Part shown: positions 36,081 through 46,464 of the stretch, piece by piece | Numbering within the stretch: position 1 is the stretch's first letter | How the letters are laid out: every line of letters begins with the position of its first letter | NCBI GenBank assembly: GCA_023630585.1 | Contig: CM042558.1 | Coordinates: forward strand, 9,885,800 to 9,949,799 | From: Cranoglanis bouderius | Taxonomy: Eukaryota > Chordata > Actinopteri > Siluriformes > Cranoglanididae | Length of the DNA: 64,000 nt | Reading direction: 5' to 3' | Notes under the pieces: generated by a model | What the model saw: the letters and a program-made list of their open reading frames with translations, nothing else | Told to the model about the DNA's origin: nothing | Databases searched by the model: none | Translations under genes and position numbers: made by a program

Positions 36081-38097
36081 TTATAGGGTTGCATTAAATA
36101 AAAACCTAAATATAAAAACATTAAATGACACAACTCAATATAGCCTTGTTGTTGCAATGAGAAACAGCCTGAGGGCGCTGTGGGATACGGTCTTGTGATT
36201 GACCCACATGGGGAGAAGGAGAAGTGAAACACAGTCGCACGTTTCTCTGGCGAATACTTCATTTCTTTTACAAGTGTTGTATACCACAAGCCTATAAAAC
36301 TTTGAAAGAAATACCAGTAGGACGGTGACCTAAATAATATGTTAAAAATCTAAATATTAAATAAAAAAAGATTTAAAAACACGGCAGGGTGACAGGCCTG
36401 GAGATGGCTCCTGAGGGAGCCTAGGCTAGTGTTTGCCCGTTTAATACTTATTTTTTTCCACAAAGCCGACGTATGGCTTCATCCAAATTTACTGGTTCAC
36501 CTCTCTCGTTAGGCACGAATCCAAAATGTTCTCAGATCACCGATGTAACATTTGGTTTCCCAACAAGATCCATCGCGGCGGCAGAACCCGAAGTGTAATT
36601 GCAGAATTGGCCTGACTGGATTATGCCGCGCTCAAACAAACCCGCATCAAACTAACAGAACACCATACAAGGAGTTTATGATTGCGTAATTTGTGTATTA
36701 ATATAAAATCTCCCGCTATATGGTAGGCTACAAATACAAATTCATATTGCAGCTATTATTATTATACCACTTTTCAGACAAAAAACACAATGAAGGCTGC
36801 TGGGTTTTGCTGCAAAAATAAGAAGCAAGTGCGAAAGTCAAAGTCTCCAGAAGAACTGTGGCTGGTTCTGCAAGATGCTCAATAAAACTTACCAGCTCAT
36901 TTCCTTGCTTTGACTTTCGCACTTGCTTCTTATTTTTGCAGCAAAACCCAGCAGCCTTCATTGTGTTTTTTGTCTGAAAAGTGTCTCTTACATAACATGC
37001 TGCTTTCTTTAATGACATACAAACATATTTTTCTGTAACATTTAATTTTGTGCTAGAAAACTAATGTTTGGGAATCTAAAATGTTTTTGTACTGACTTGA
37101 TAATGAAGACGTCATAAAATAAAAAATCTATAACAAAGTTTGTACTAAAAAAAATAGGGTGCCTAAAGCTTTTGCACAGTACTGTATATCAAGATAAATA
37201 TTTGTAAATCCAGTTACCCTTTGCTCTGTCTTTACCTGCATTCACAGAATAAAACTCGGATAAATAAAGCTGGTGAGTTAATAGTAACTTCAGAGGTTAG
37301 CAGAAGCCAGCAGAGGAACCTGGATGACTGTGTACAGAAGATCTCTGAGATCATTAGTGAAGCCAGTCAGCAACCACCAGAGCCATCAGCAGAGGATCTT
37401 GCCCTGAGGGCTAAAAGGTGCATCTGACAAAGGCTAATAAAATTATTAGTGAAATCAAACTTATTAACCATTCACTAACAAAACAATAACATGCTGGCAT
37501 CATTTTCATAAATGTACAATGCCTTGAGTAAGTATTCAGCCCCCCTTGGTTGCCTCCCTGAATTAATGCCCTCTTTAATGCTCACTGACATTTGTTGGAC
37601 AGCTTCCTCTAGGCAGAGTTGCTGTTGTGCCATATTCTTTACATTTTTAAATAATAGATTAAAATTGATTTAGATCATGTGACATTTTAGCTACAAGTAA
37701 ACTCCAACTAATTATGTGACTTTTGATGGCAGCTGGTTACACCAGAACTAATTTAAGGGTGTCACAGCAACAAGGGTGAATACTTCTGCAATCACAACTT
37801 TTATAATTTTTTTATTGGCAGATTATTTTGCAGTCTATTTTGATTTACCTTAAGACCCCTTCAATATTATGGGTTATTTTGTGTAGATTAATAACATAAT
37901 CCCAATTAAGTCAGTTTTAGTTCCAGGTCGTAACACTGCAAATGTGGAATACTTATTTATGCAAGCCACTGTATATTAGCCTATACATGTATTTATCTAT
38001 TTCTTTCCGCAGGTTAGAGAAAAGAAATTTAGCAAGGCTCAAACAAAAAAAGATCCATTCCTCAACGAAGCAAGCACGACAGGTTAATTTTGACTGA
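34871..38097 (+). CDS. mrpl58: Mitochondrial large ribosomal subunit protein mL62 / peptidyl-tRNA hydrolase ICT1, complete, 6 exons
   Basis: Codon-independent release factor built into the mitochondrial large ribosomal subunit; it hydrolyses peptidyl-tRNA on stalled ribosomes. Exons: 34871-35041, 35169-35196, 35281-35340, 35486-35568, 37248-37417, 38013-38097. They total 597 nt, 198 aa plus stop, with GT-AG junctions and matching phases. The N-terminus (MAAPITACCLCFSRSVQFAN, basic, no acidic residues) fits a mitochondrial presequence. The catalytic GGQ is at residues 80-82 in SRSSGPGGQHVNK. It is followed by VNTKAEVRFHVQTAEWIPEE, and the C-terminus is a basic tail (RLEKRNLARLKQKKIHSSTK) like the one that inserts into the empty mRNA channel. 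Exon 2 is a 28-bp microexon. Length is close to human ICT1 (206 aa). The gene is flanked by tRNA genes. Confidence 0.96.
36028..36076. repeat. (TAA)n microsatellite
   Basis: About 16 TAA units in mrpl58 intron 4. Confidence 0.9.
36768..36983. repeat. Perfect 76-bp inverted repeat with 64-bp spacer
   Basis: Left arm 36768-36843 and right arm 36908-36983 are exact reverse complements over 76 bases. The left arm and spacer recur once, with a small change and without the right arm, at about 56399-56533. The element to which it belongs ends at about 37191 with GCACAGTACTGTA, the same terminus as the element at 56199-56733. Confidence 0.9.
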
Positions 38098-38298
38098 GTT
38101 GCAGCTGTGAATATTATTTATCTTTTGAATATATTGTATAAATTATACCTGTTTTTAAAAAATTACGAATATCCTGTGTCTGATATTTGAATGAACCGAT
38201 GGAAGAATCTTCTCCTTTTCCTACACCTATTTAAAACCCAAAGTGATCATATCTATTCAACAGTATTACTATGCATTATGTAACTGTGGGTTATAGTA

Positions 38299-38361
38299 AA
38301 TAAATTGAATTGTGAAAACTAAGTTTTGTGTTCTGAATACCGAATTGTAAATTTTAATAAA
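38299..38361 (+). terminator. Candidate polyadenylation signals of mrpl58
   Basis: AATAAA at 38299-38304 and again at 38356-38361, about 200 and 260 nt after the stop codon. Either could end the mRNA. Confidence 0.55.
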
Positions 38362-38428
38362 TATTATTGCATATTTATATACTATTCCATGACGTAAATG
38401 ATATTTTAAAAAAAAGGAAGAAAATGGT

Positions 38429-38500
38429 TAGCAGAGGATGGTTTCGATCCATCGACCTCTGGGTTATGGGCCCAGCACGCTTCCGCTGCGCCACTCTGCT
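38429..38500 (-). tRNA. Initiator tRNA-Met (CAT)
   Basis: A 72-nt gene on the minus strand: acceptor AGCAGAG pairing with CTCTGCT, discriminator A, anticodon CAT inside GGGCCCATAACCC. The three G-C pairs of the anticodon stem and the AUCG-type TPsiC loop (GGATCGAAACC) mark it as initiator rather than elongator. T-rich pol III terminators follow. Confidence 0.97.
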
Positions 38501-38752
38501 GGTCGTTTGACAGATTTACCATAGTAGCTATTTAAGTCGGTGCTATTTTAGGTCTGATGTAAGGATATGTATTGATGGGTTTTTTTTTTTTTATTGTATT
38601 AGACATGTCATGTTCTTTGTGGAATTTGTATTAAGACGATTCATTTTCCTTGATAAAAATGCAGCATGATGTTGTGCCACTACATCTAGTGTGAATTCAG
38701 GAATAAATGCTGGCCACAAACTAACAACAAAAACATGTGAACTATGATATAT

Positions 38753-39027
38753 ACGAACTCAGAAGGACAGGAGGACACATTTAGTAGTGGGACAGGTTCC
38801 TCATCTGTTCAGTGCTCCCTAAGTAATATGTTTCAGCTAGTTAATAGATTTACTGTTAACTGTCTGATTAACTAAACGTTAATTAAGCATACTTTAATGT
38901 AGTAAGCTCTCTGTTTGCAACTGCGACCTCACGTTAACTAAAAACTAAGCTAACCAGTTTACTGTTACCTCAGCTAGCGTAGTTTAATTAGAATACTTCT
39001 GAGCGATAAATTCGACTTTTCAACAGC

Positions 39028-39090
<63 letters not shown>
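38753..39090. repeat. 278-bp insertion plus (AT)n, copy 1
   Basis: 38753-39030 is identical to 43707-43984 and both continue into (AT)n. Here the block is bracketed by near-identical 18-19-bp direct repeats (38730-38747 and 39091-39109). The second locus shows a longer version beginning CTGTTTCTCAATTCTAAGAG at about 43629, resembling a common fish MITE. Confidence 0.85.
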
Positions 39091-39097
<7 letters not shown>

Positions 39098-39290
39098 CGT
39101 GAACTATGAATTAGTTAGTGTGAGCTTGAACCCAGTAAAAATGCTATTTAAACCTGTGGCTAATTTTAACTCTGTGGCTGATTAACTTGGATTTTTATAA
39201 ATGTTTTTTTATTGTGTTAGACATGTCACGTTCTTTGTGAAATGTGTAATAAGACGATTCTGGCGAGTTTAAGTTGGGAATAGAAAAAGA

Positions 39291-39363
39291 CGACCACGAA
39301 GGGACTCGAACCCTCAATCTTCTGATCCGAAGTCAGACGCCTTATCCATTAGGCCACGCGGTC
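39291..39363 (-). tRNA. tRNA-Arg (TCG)
   Basis: A 73-nt gene on the minus strand: acceptor GACCGCG with CGTGGTC and discriminator G, A box TGGCCTAATGG, anticodon TCG in GACTTCGGAT, B box GGTTCGAGTCC. TTTTT follows the 3' end as pol III terminator. Confidence 0.97.
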
Positions 39364-40756
39364 ACTGAAGAGGACTGCTTCCGACGGCGACTACAACGAT
39401 TAGAGAACGCTGAACGATCATACGTGCATTACAGTACATTTTATAGATCTAAATGACCGCGGATTTTCTTGATACTAGTTCTGTTGCTAAAAGTCACCTT
39501 TTCTGAAATGCAACATGATATTGAACCCCGACTGTGAATTCAGGGATAGATGCTGACCAATAGTCACAACACTAATTTAGCCAAAGTCTAATCTGCCAAA
39601 AACAAACTAACTAACAACAAAAACATGATCATGAACCATGAATTATTTATCATGTTTATGAGCTTGGACCCAATAAAAATGTGTGACCCTGATCATTGTG
39701 CCCTTGTGACCACATTATTCATGCGTGAGCTAAACTCATTAATGATTATGATGTTTTTTGATTTTCAGATAAACTTTAGTTGGTGCTCTTGCTATGATGT
39801 GAGACCTTAAAAAATAGACATTAGCCTTATGTAACTTGTGTGAAGCTGTCAAGAAAGTGGTGAAAGATGTTGAGCTGCTGACTTGTTTTGTGCTGTGTAT
39901 CATGTACTGTATATTATCTAAATCTACATTTACAGCATCTGGCAGACATATATATGTCACATATATGTACTGTATATTATATGATTTATATATGTTACCT
40001 GATGAAAGAAGAGCTAAGTAATATTAACTCATGGTATGAAACTCTTTAATAGTTACTAAAATGTCAAGGAATGTGGTTGGATACAACGATTTAATGTAGT
40101 TAATGCTTATTGTAAAGTTTTTTAGTCCTTACATGCTTTACTCTTTTTATTTTTGTTCATAACAGTGCATCGTTTAATTAGCTGAAAATCCTATTTCACT
40201 TAAAAGGTTTTTTTTTTTTTTTTTTTAGTGAATGGATATTTAGGATGAAGATATGTTCTTAACACCTGTGAAATAAATGAATTATTTTAATCAATGCCTT
40301 CATCCAAAACAATAACTTCATTTTATTTGCTCTGCTCACATTTAAGTGTTAAACTTCAATCTTAGTTATTAGCTGAACTACAAGGTAAGTTTGGGTGGGG
40401 GGGGGCATTATATACAGACTTTGTATCCTTGAAACTATTCTTATCACATACATCTTGAATAGAATGTCAAAACACTTTAAGGTAGTGATTGTTAGCAGTA
40501 CTGATTTGAAAAATGCAGTATGCTTAACAAAGTAATGAAAATTCAAAAAAAAAAAAAAAAAAAAAAAAGGAAAACATCTTACCCTGTTACAGCTTTTCTA
40601 GTAACCAATAACCAATAATTAATTGGTTATTAATTATTAAGTAATTAATAACCAACAGTAAATGCAAACACAACACTGCACACACATACATAGGTCCATC
40701 TGAATCTAATGAAATCATATATTTTTTTTAATCTTCTTTTTTAAAAAGATTAGGCC

Positions 40757-42617
40757 TTAATGCTTATCAGACAGTCTCTGGAGCAGGGCAATGATAGTGT
40801 CTTGCTTGGATGAGATTAACTCCAGGGCTGTTGCCATCCTTCCCATCGCTTCAGCCATGCTACCCAGAGTTCTTTCCTGGCGCCGTTCACGGGCGTCCTT
40901 TTTGCGTTGACGCTGTTCATCCAGGCGTGTGCGTTCTTCATGACTGGTGATGAAATTGCGAAGAAGGGCAGTACGCTCACCTGCGTGCCCCTGCTGCTGG
41001 GCAATGCGAGAGGCCACTGAGCCGAGCTGAAGATGCCGAAACCTCCGTTTCAGTGGCTGCCTTGTGATCTGGGAAGCGGGTTTGGGGGAAACAGTGGGCA
41101 TGGAACTGTCAGTGCTGCATGCAGGGCTTGGGTTTGGATTTGGGTTTGTGTTACACAGCAAAGGGGATGTCACCAGAGTAGGAATTGGGGAAGGTGTGGT
41201 GAAGAGACCACTAGGGAGCAAACAAGGGGTGGCCACTGCAGCGACTGACACCTGGTGCTCTTCAGACCTTACAGCTGTTTTAGCTGTGGTTGCGAATCCA
41301 ACAAGAGTGGCTGAAGCAGGGTCGCTCTGATTGATCTTTGTTTTTCCTAACACTTTGTCCATCATCTGTTATGTGAAGCGACACAAAGAAAAACTATTTA
41401 AAAGGAATAACAAATCCAACCAAGCTTACTGCTGTCATTATTTAATTCAGTGCATCAGCTAATTCAACATACCTCAAAGTATTCCCATGAGGTCTTGGCC
41501 TGGCCTCTGCCCAACCTGCTGCGCTCTTTTACTCTCTTGTATGTGACAATGAGGTTGTTCCATTTTCTTCTGATCTTTTCTACTGGCAGCGAGTGGCCAA
41601 GGTTCTCCAGCTCACTCTGGACATTCTGGAAGAGACGAGAGCGTTCATGGGAGCCATACACGTCCCAGCAACGATGCATCGCTTCAATGAGGTGCACAAT
41701 AGCACGGTGGGTGAACTCGGATGAAGTAGACACTGCTTCAGGGTAGCCCCGTGCCACAGTACCTTTTCTTGCTTCCTCCCTTCTGACAACTGTGAAAAGT
41801 ATATATTGGCCACTATTAGGAATGCAGTGATACCATTAGTTTTCTGACTGTATACAAGTGCTCTGTGTTCATGGTGTTTTATCAGGTTACTTGTATTGTA
41901 GGAAGATGCTGTATGACCTCCTCTTGATATTTTCAGAGAGCACAGTGTGCTTTGCTTTATTAATAGTTAACTGTGAAATACGTCCTGATCGCTGTCATTT
42001 TGTCATCTGTTTATTAGTTCTGCAACATGCACTAGGCTTATTTCATATAGTCAGTCCATACAGGATTTAGCGGAGTTTTTTTGTGATTGTTGCGGCCAAA
42101 AATGCTTGATTTGGCTGCAGCTTTTATCAAAGTTTCCAGTGCAATTTGTGGAGTTTTTGGGGTTTTTTTTGCAGAAAACTACTTGAATTGGCGAAATTGC
42201 AATTCCACAAGATTGTTTTGCACGGTCTTTCGCAGTGATGTTTGTATAAATAAGACCTTTTAGCTGTTCTCATGTTCGACGCACGTGAATCGAAGAGGTC
42301 TTTGGCTGAATGCACGCTTTGATGACATCACATGGCCCAAATCTGTGGAAAATCTGCGGTAATTTTGAAAAATTGCAAGCTCCTCAGAATATTGCAGAGT
42401 TTCCTTGATTTTGCGTTAATTCCTCGCAAAATCCTGGATGGACTTTATAGTGTCATATGGTATTGGAGCATTTTTTTTTTTTTAAAGTATGAGTATGAGT
42501 GTGGTATCGGTATCAATGCATACGTAGTCACAATAATACAGTAATACTAATATACTTTGTTATGGGTTAGTTATGTTTGTGTGTTTAATGTATTCTTGCA
42601 TGCAATATGTGTTGATA

Positions 42618-42660
<43 letters not shown>

Positions 42661-43077
42661 CACACACCTTTATGAAAAGACTCACCATGGGGCACCTTCT
42701 GGTCTCTAAATACAGATACAGGACTGTTTATGCTGATAGGGTCTGCAATTCACGAACACATAAAGACAATTAGAGGTTTATTTTGCTTCATAGTTTTAGA
42801 AAGGCAACAGGGTTAATTATGGCAGCTAATCATGGCAACTATTTAAACCTATGATTTCTGTAGAATCTGAGATGCAACGCTGTTTTCGTGACTACCGGAC
42901 AAAGTGTAACCAGCACCACTCACAAAGTAACACAGGGGTCGGCTCCTTAAGCTGCTCGACATGATGAGCCGCAATTACAGAAGAAATGCTCGCAGTCGAC
43001 TCAGTTGCAGCTGGACTTTCATCGCAGGATGGAGGCATAACACTTTCAGATGACTCGATTTTCAGCGATACGTCCAT
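40757..43077 (-). CDS. Myb/SANT-like (trihelix) DNA-binding protein, 4 exons, 378 aa
   Basis: Exons in transcript order: 43077-42924, 42742-42686, 41789-41473, 41365-40757. They total 1137 nt (378 aa plus stop) with GT-AG junctions and kept phase. Residues about 95-186 form a Myb/SANT-like, trihelix-type domain: FTHRAIVHLIEAMHRCWDVY, then KIRRKWNNLIVTYKRVKERS, then SWEYFEMMDKVLG, which spans the last intron and so supports that junction. The middle is Pro/Ser/Thr-rich with KRRFRHLQ. The last 60 residues are charged and helical (EERTRLDEQRQRKKDARERR, ending LLQRLSDKH), probably a coiled coil for self-association. This layout is shared by MSANTD-type proteins, many thought to derive from Harbinger transposon MYB proteins. 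The start is uncertain: an in-frame ATG at 43155 adds 26 residues. Exon 2 (57 bp) rests only on splice signals and phase. Precise orthologue not recognised. Confidence 0.75.
41790..42685 (-). other. Intron 2 of the Myb/SANT-like gene
   Basis: Holds dispersed repeat copy B and the (AT)n-(AC)n tract at 42622-42667. Otherwise AT-rich. Confidence 0.6.
42052..42444 (+). repeat. Dispersed repeat, copy B
   Basis: Starts AGTCCATACAGGATTTAGCG and ends ATCCTGGATGGACT. Internal motifs are the same as copies A and C (TTGTTGCGGCCAAAAATG, AAATAAGACCTTTTAGCTGT). It lies in an intron of the Myb/SANT-like gene. Confidence 0.75.
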
Positions 43078-43628
43078 CACTGCACTGGGAGTTAAGTAGC
43101 GCGTGTTAATAATGTTATGGTTCCGTGTTATGGTGAGGTTTAAAACTACGCACAAACAGTCACCAGACTCTCCTCAGGCTTCCCGCGTGTACTTCCCTAA
43201 AAAAATAAAGTGCTCAGAAATCTCAGCTTAGCAAGAGCTAAGAAAGAGCTTAGCAAAAAACATTCGCGGTATCATGTATATTTCTTTTTCTGCTTAGTCT
43301 ACAACCTGTAGTTAACAGTGAGGCACCAAAAAATAATGGCTGCACCCTTCACGATGCAACTGCGCAAATTTCCTGCGTACATCTACAACGCCATTGGTCG
43401 CCGCTCGCTTACGTCACACGCAGCGCCTGCGCTTTTGCAGACGCATTGCGCAGACGTCAAGTATCCACGGCGAGGGAAAGCGGAAAAGCGAAAGCGGGGG
43501 GGCGTTTGGGGACGTCTGGTTTCACTACATTTCTGCAGCACTGACTACGTTTACATGCACATCAATATTCCGATATTAATCAGAATTTGGCAATGAGTCA
43601 CAATCCGATTGCCCGATTCAGATTTAGG

Positions 43629-43981
43629 CTGTTTCTCAATTCTAAGAGCGCAAAGAACGGACTTGTGTTCTTGTGAAGACCGGTCTTGCAAGGCTACCTT
43701 GGAAGAACGAACTCAGAAGGACAGGAGGACACATTTAGTAGTGGGACAGGTTCCTCATCTGTTCAGTGCTCCCTAAGTAATATGTTTCAGCTAGTTAATA
43801 GATTTACTGTTAACTGTCTGATTAACTAAACGTTAATTAAGCATACTTTAATGTAGTAAGCTCTCTGTTTGCAACTGCGACCTCACGTTAACTAAAAACT
43901 AAGCTAACCAGTTTACTGTTACCTCAGCTAGCGTAGTTTAATTAGAATACTTCTGAGCGATAAATTCGACTTTTCAACAGC

Positions 43982-44056
<75 letters not shown>
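43629..44056. repeat. MITE-like repeat with 278-bp block, copy 2, plus (AT)n
   Basis: Begins CTGTTTCTCAATTCTAAGAG; 43707-43984 is identical to 38753-39030 and is followed by about 70 bases of (AT)n to 44056. Confidence 0.8.
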
Positions 44057-44058
<2 letters not shown>

Positions 44059-44530
44059 CAATCTAAATTATATATCAGAATCATTCTTTTTGGATGCATA
44101 TTTTGATTTTAGATTATTGTCGTTAAAAAGATGTTAAAACTACAAGCAAGAGTCATCTATTGTTTTGCCGCAGTGACTTCTGGGACTTTAAGCGGGTTCG
44201 GTGCACTCGCATCTGCATCTGATGCATCCTCGATATCAAGAACACATCCGGGTAATTTCATGCGTCCCTGGTACTTGCATTCTTGAGTACTGGAATTGAA
44301 CTTCGATGGTGGATGATGACGTAGAATGATTTCACGAGGCCGCAAGATCGCATAAGAATGTATATAACAGCAATATTCTGATTCCCCAAATTTCATGTGA
44401 CATCATCACAGCACGCATTCAGCCAAAGCCCTCTTCGATTCACGTGTCGAACATGAGTACAGCTAAAAGGTCTCATTTACCAACAAACATCACTGCAAAA
44501 CAATTTTGTGCAATTTCGCCAATTCAAGTA

Positions 44531-46027
44531 CAGGTGCATCTCAATAAATTAGAATGTCATGGAAAAGTTCATTTATTTCAGTAATTCAACTCAAATTCTG
44601 AAACTCGTGTATTAAATAAATTCAATGCACACAGACTGAAGTAGTTTAAGTCTTTGGTTCTTTTAATTGTGATGATTTTGGCTCACATTTAACAAAAACC
44701 CACCAATTCACTATCTCAACAAATTAGAATATTTCATAAGACCAATAAAAAAACATTTTTAGTGAATTGTTGGCCTTCTGGAAAGTATGTTCATTTACTG
44801 TACATGTACTCAATACTTGGTAGGGGCTCCTTTTGCTTTAATTACTGCCTCAATTCAGCGCGGCATGGAGGTGATCAGTTTGTGGCACTGCTGAGGTGGT
44901 ATGGAAGCCCAGGTTTCTTTGACAGTGGCCTTCAACTCATCTGCATTTTTTGGTCTCCTGTTTCTCATTTTCCTCTTGACAATACAGGTAACAGTTCAGG
45001 TGTGGTGAGTTTGCTGGCCAGTCAAGCACACCAACACCATGGTCATTTAGCCAACTTTTGGTGCTTTTGGCAGTGTGGGCAGGTGCCAAATCCTGCTGGA
45101 AAATGAAATCAGCATCTTCAAAAAGCTGGTCAGCAGAAGGAAGCATGAAGTGCTCCAAAATTTCTTGGTAAATGGATGCAGTGACTTTGGTTTTCAAAAA
45201 ACACAATGGACCAACACCAGCAGATGACATTGCACCCCAAATCATCACAGACTGTGGAAACTTAACTCTGGACTTCAAGCAACTTGGGCTATGAGCTTCT
45301 CCACCCTTCCTCCAGACTCTAGGACCTTGGTTTCCAAATGAAATACAAAATTTGCTCTCATCTGAAAAGAGGACTTTGGACCACTGGGCAACAGTCCAGT
45401 TCTTCTTCTCCTTAGCCCAGGTAAGATGCCTCTGACGTTGTCTGTGGTTTAGGAGTGGCTTAACAAGAGGAATACGACAACTGTAGCCAAATTCCTTGAC
45501 ACGTCTGTTTGTGGTGGCTCTTGATGCCTTGACCCCAGCCTCAGTCCATTCCTTGTGAAGTTCACTCAAATTCTTGAATCGATTTTGCTTGACAATCCTC
45601 ATAAGGCTGCGGTTCTCTCGGTTGGTTGTGCATCTTTTTCTTCCACACTTTTTCCTTCCACTCAACTTTCTGTTAACATGCTTGGATACAGCACTCTGTG
45701 AACAGCCAGCTTCTTTGGCAATGAATGTTTGTGGCTTACCTAGTGAACCAAACTGAGAGACCATTTTGAAGGCTCAGGAAACCTCTGCAGGTGTTTTGAG
45801 TTGATTAGCTGATTGGCATGTCACCATATTCTAATTTGTTGAGATAGTGAATTGGTGGGTTTTTGTTAAATGTAAACCAAAATCATCACAATTAAAAGAA
45901 CCAAAGACTTAAACTACTTTAGTCTGTGTGCATTGAATTTATTTAATACACGAGTTTCACAATTTGAGTTGAATTACTGAAATAAATGAACTTTTTCACG
46001 ACATTCTAATTTATTGAGATGCACCTG
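44531..46027 (-). mobile_element. Tc1-like transposon, complete ends (copy 2)
   Basis: Same family as 28301-29810: the termini CAGGTGCATCTCAATAAATT match, with TA on both sides. The two copies are nearly identical except near 44987, where this copy has lost about a dozen bases and carries an altered stretch. Confidence 0.95.
44937..45764 (-). pseudogene. Tc1 transposase, catalytic glutamate lost
   Basis: Begins MVSQFGSLGKPQTFIAKEAG and runs through both aspartate motifs (VLFSDESKF; FIFQQDLAPAHTAKS) to DWPANSPHLN. The expected PIENLW is then replaced by an out-of-frame tail (CYLYCQEENEKQ), so the third catalytic residue is gone. It is 275 codons against 306 in copy 1. Downstream of the lesion the shared TGA after the SMPR position is also present. 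Confidence 0.9.
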
Positions 46028-46117
46028 TATATTTAAAATTTTGAAAAAAGCCGCAGCAAAATCAAGCATTTTTGGCTGCAACAATCACAAGAAACATCCA
46101 TGAAACCCTTTATGGAC

Positions 46118-46280
46118 TGCATATACATTACAGCACAGAGAAATTCTTTTCTTCACATGTTTCAGTTTGTTAGGAAGCTGGGGTCAGCCATGATACAGCA
46201 GCCCTGGAGTAGAGAGTGCCAACAGTGACAGCTTCAGATCAGTAACACAGAGTCTTAACCATTGAGCCACCAGTGCCCCA
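46118..46280 (-). mobile_element. tRNA-derived SINE
   Basis: Read on the minus strand: A-box-like TGGTGGCTCAATGGTTAAG, then ACTGATCTGAAGCTG, then CAGCCATGGCTG-type sequence GTATCATGGCTGACCCC, AGCTTCCTAACAAACTG and a tail TGCTGTAATGTATATG. This matches a widespread fish SINE. The B-box part is deleted. It directly adjoins repeat copy C. Confidence 0.7.
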
Positions 46281-46464
46281 TTTGATACACTCTGAGAAAT
46301 AAAGGGGCATGAAACTATACCCCCTTAGAACAAAGGGGTTTTCAACCTGTGGGGTGTGAATCCATGGGAGACATGAGTATTTGCCACAGTATAAGTTAAA
46401 AAGATTACCTGCAATAAACTCTCATCAACTTGGGGTAGACCTCTCAACGTTTTTGTAAGATATA

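Larger units (their letters stand above)
35569..37247 (+). other. mrpl58 intron 4
   Basis: Contains a fish repeat near 35830-36010 (GGGCTGTGACGATGGCAGAT), a (TAA)n tract at about 36028-36075, a perfect 76-bp inverted repeat, and the right end of a DNA element to about 37191. No gene. Confidence 0.7.
38098..40756. other. Spacer with two tRNA genes and a local duplication
   Basis: Holds the mrpl58 3' UTR, tRNA-iMet, tRNA-Arg-TCG, a 278-bp insertion with an (AT)n tail, and poly-A/T runs. No protein gene. Confidence 0.7.
44385..46115 (-). repeat. Dispersed repeat, copy C, interrupted by a Tc1 insertion
   Basis: 44385-44530 and 46030-46115 are the two halves of one reverse-oriented copy of the family seen at 19179 and 42052 (AAAAGGTCTCATTTACCAAC on one side, GCCGCAGCAAAATCAAGC on the other). 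The Tc1 at 44531-46027 sits at a TA between them. One end of copy C is degraded. Confidence 0.8.

Noticed and set aside
40600..40670. Short palindromic ATTAATAACCAAT cluster
   Set aside because: Very AT-rich local self-complementarity; no terminal repeats, coding content or second copy in the window.
43318..43596. 92-aa frame upstream of the Myb/SANT-like gene
   Set aside because: GC-rich promoter-side sequence with overlapping frames; no domain and no splice partner seen.
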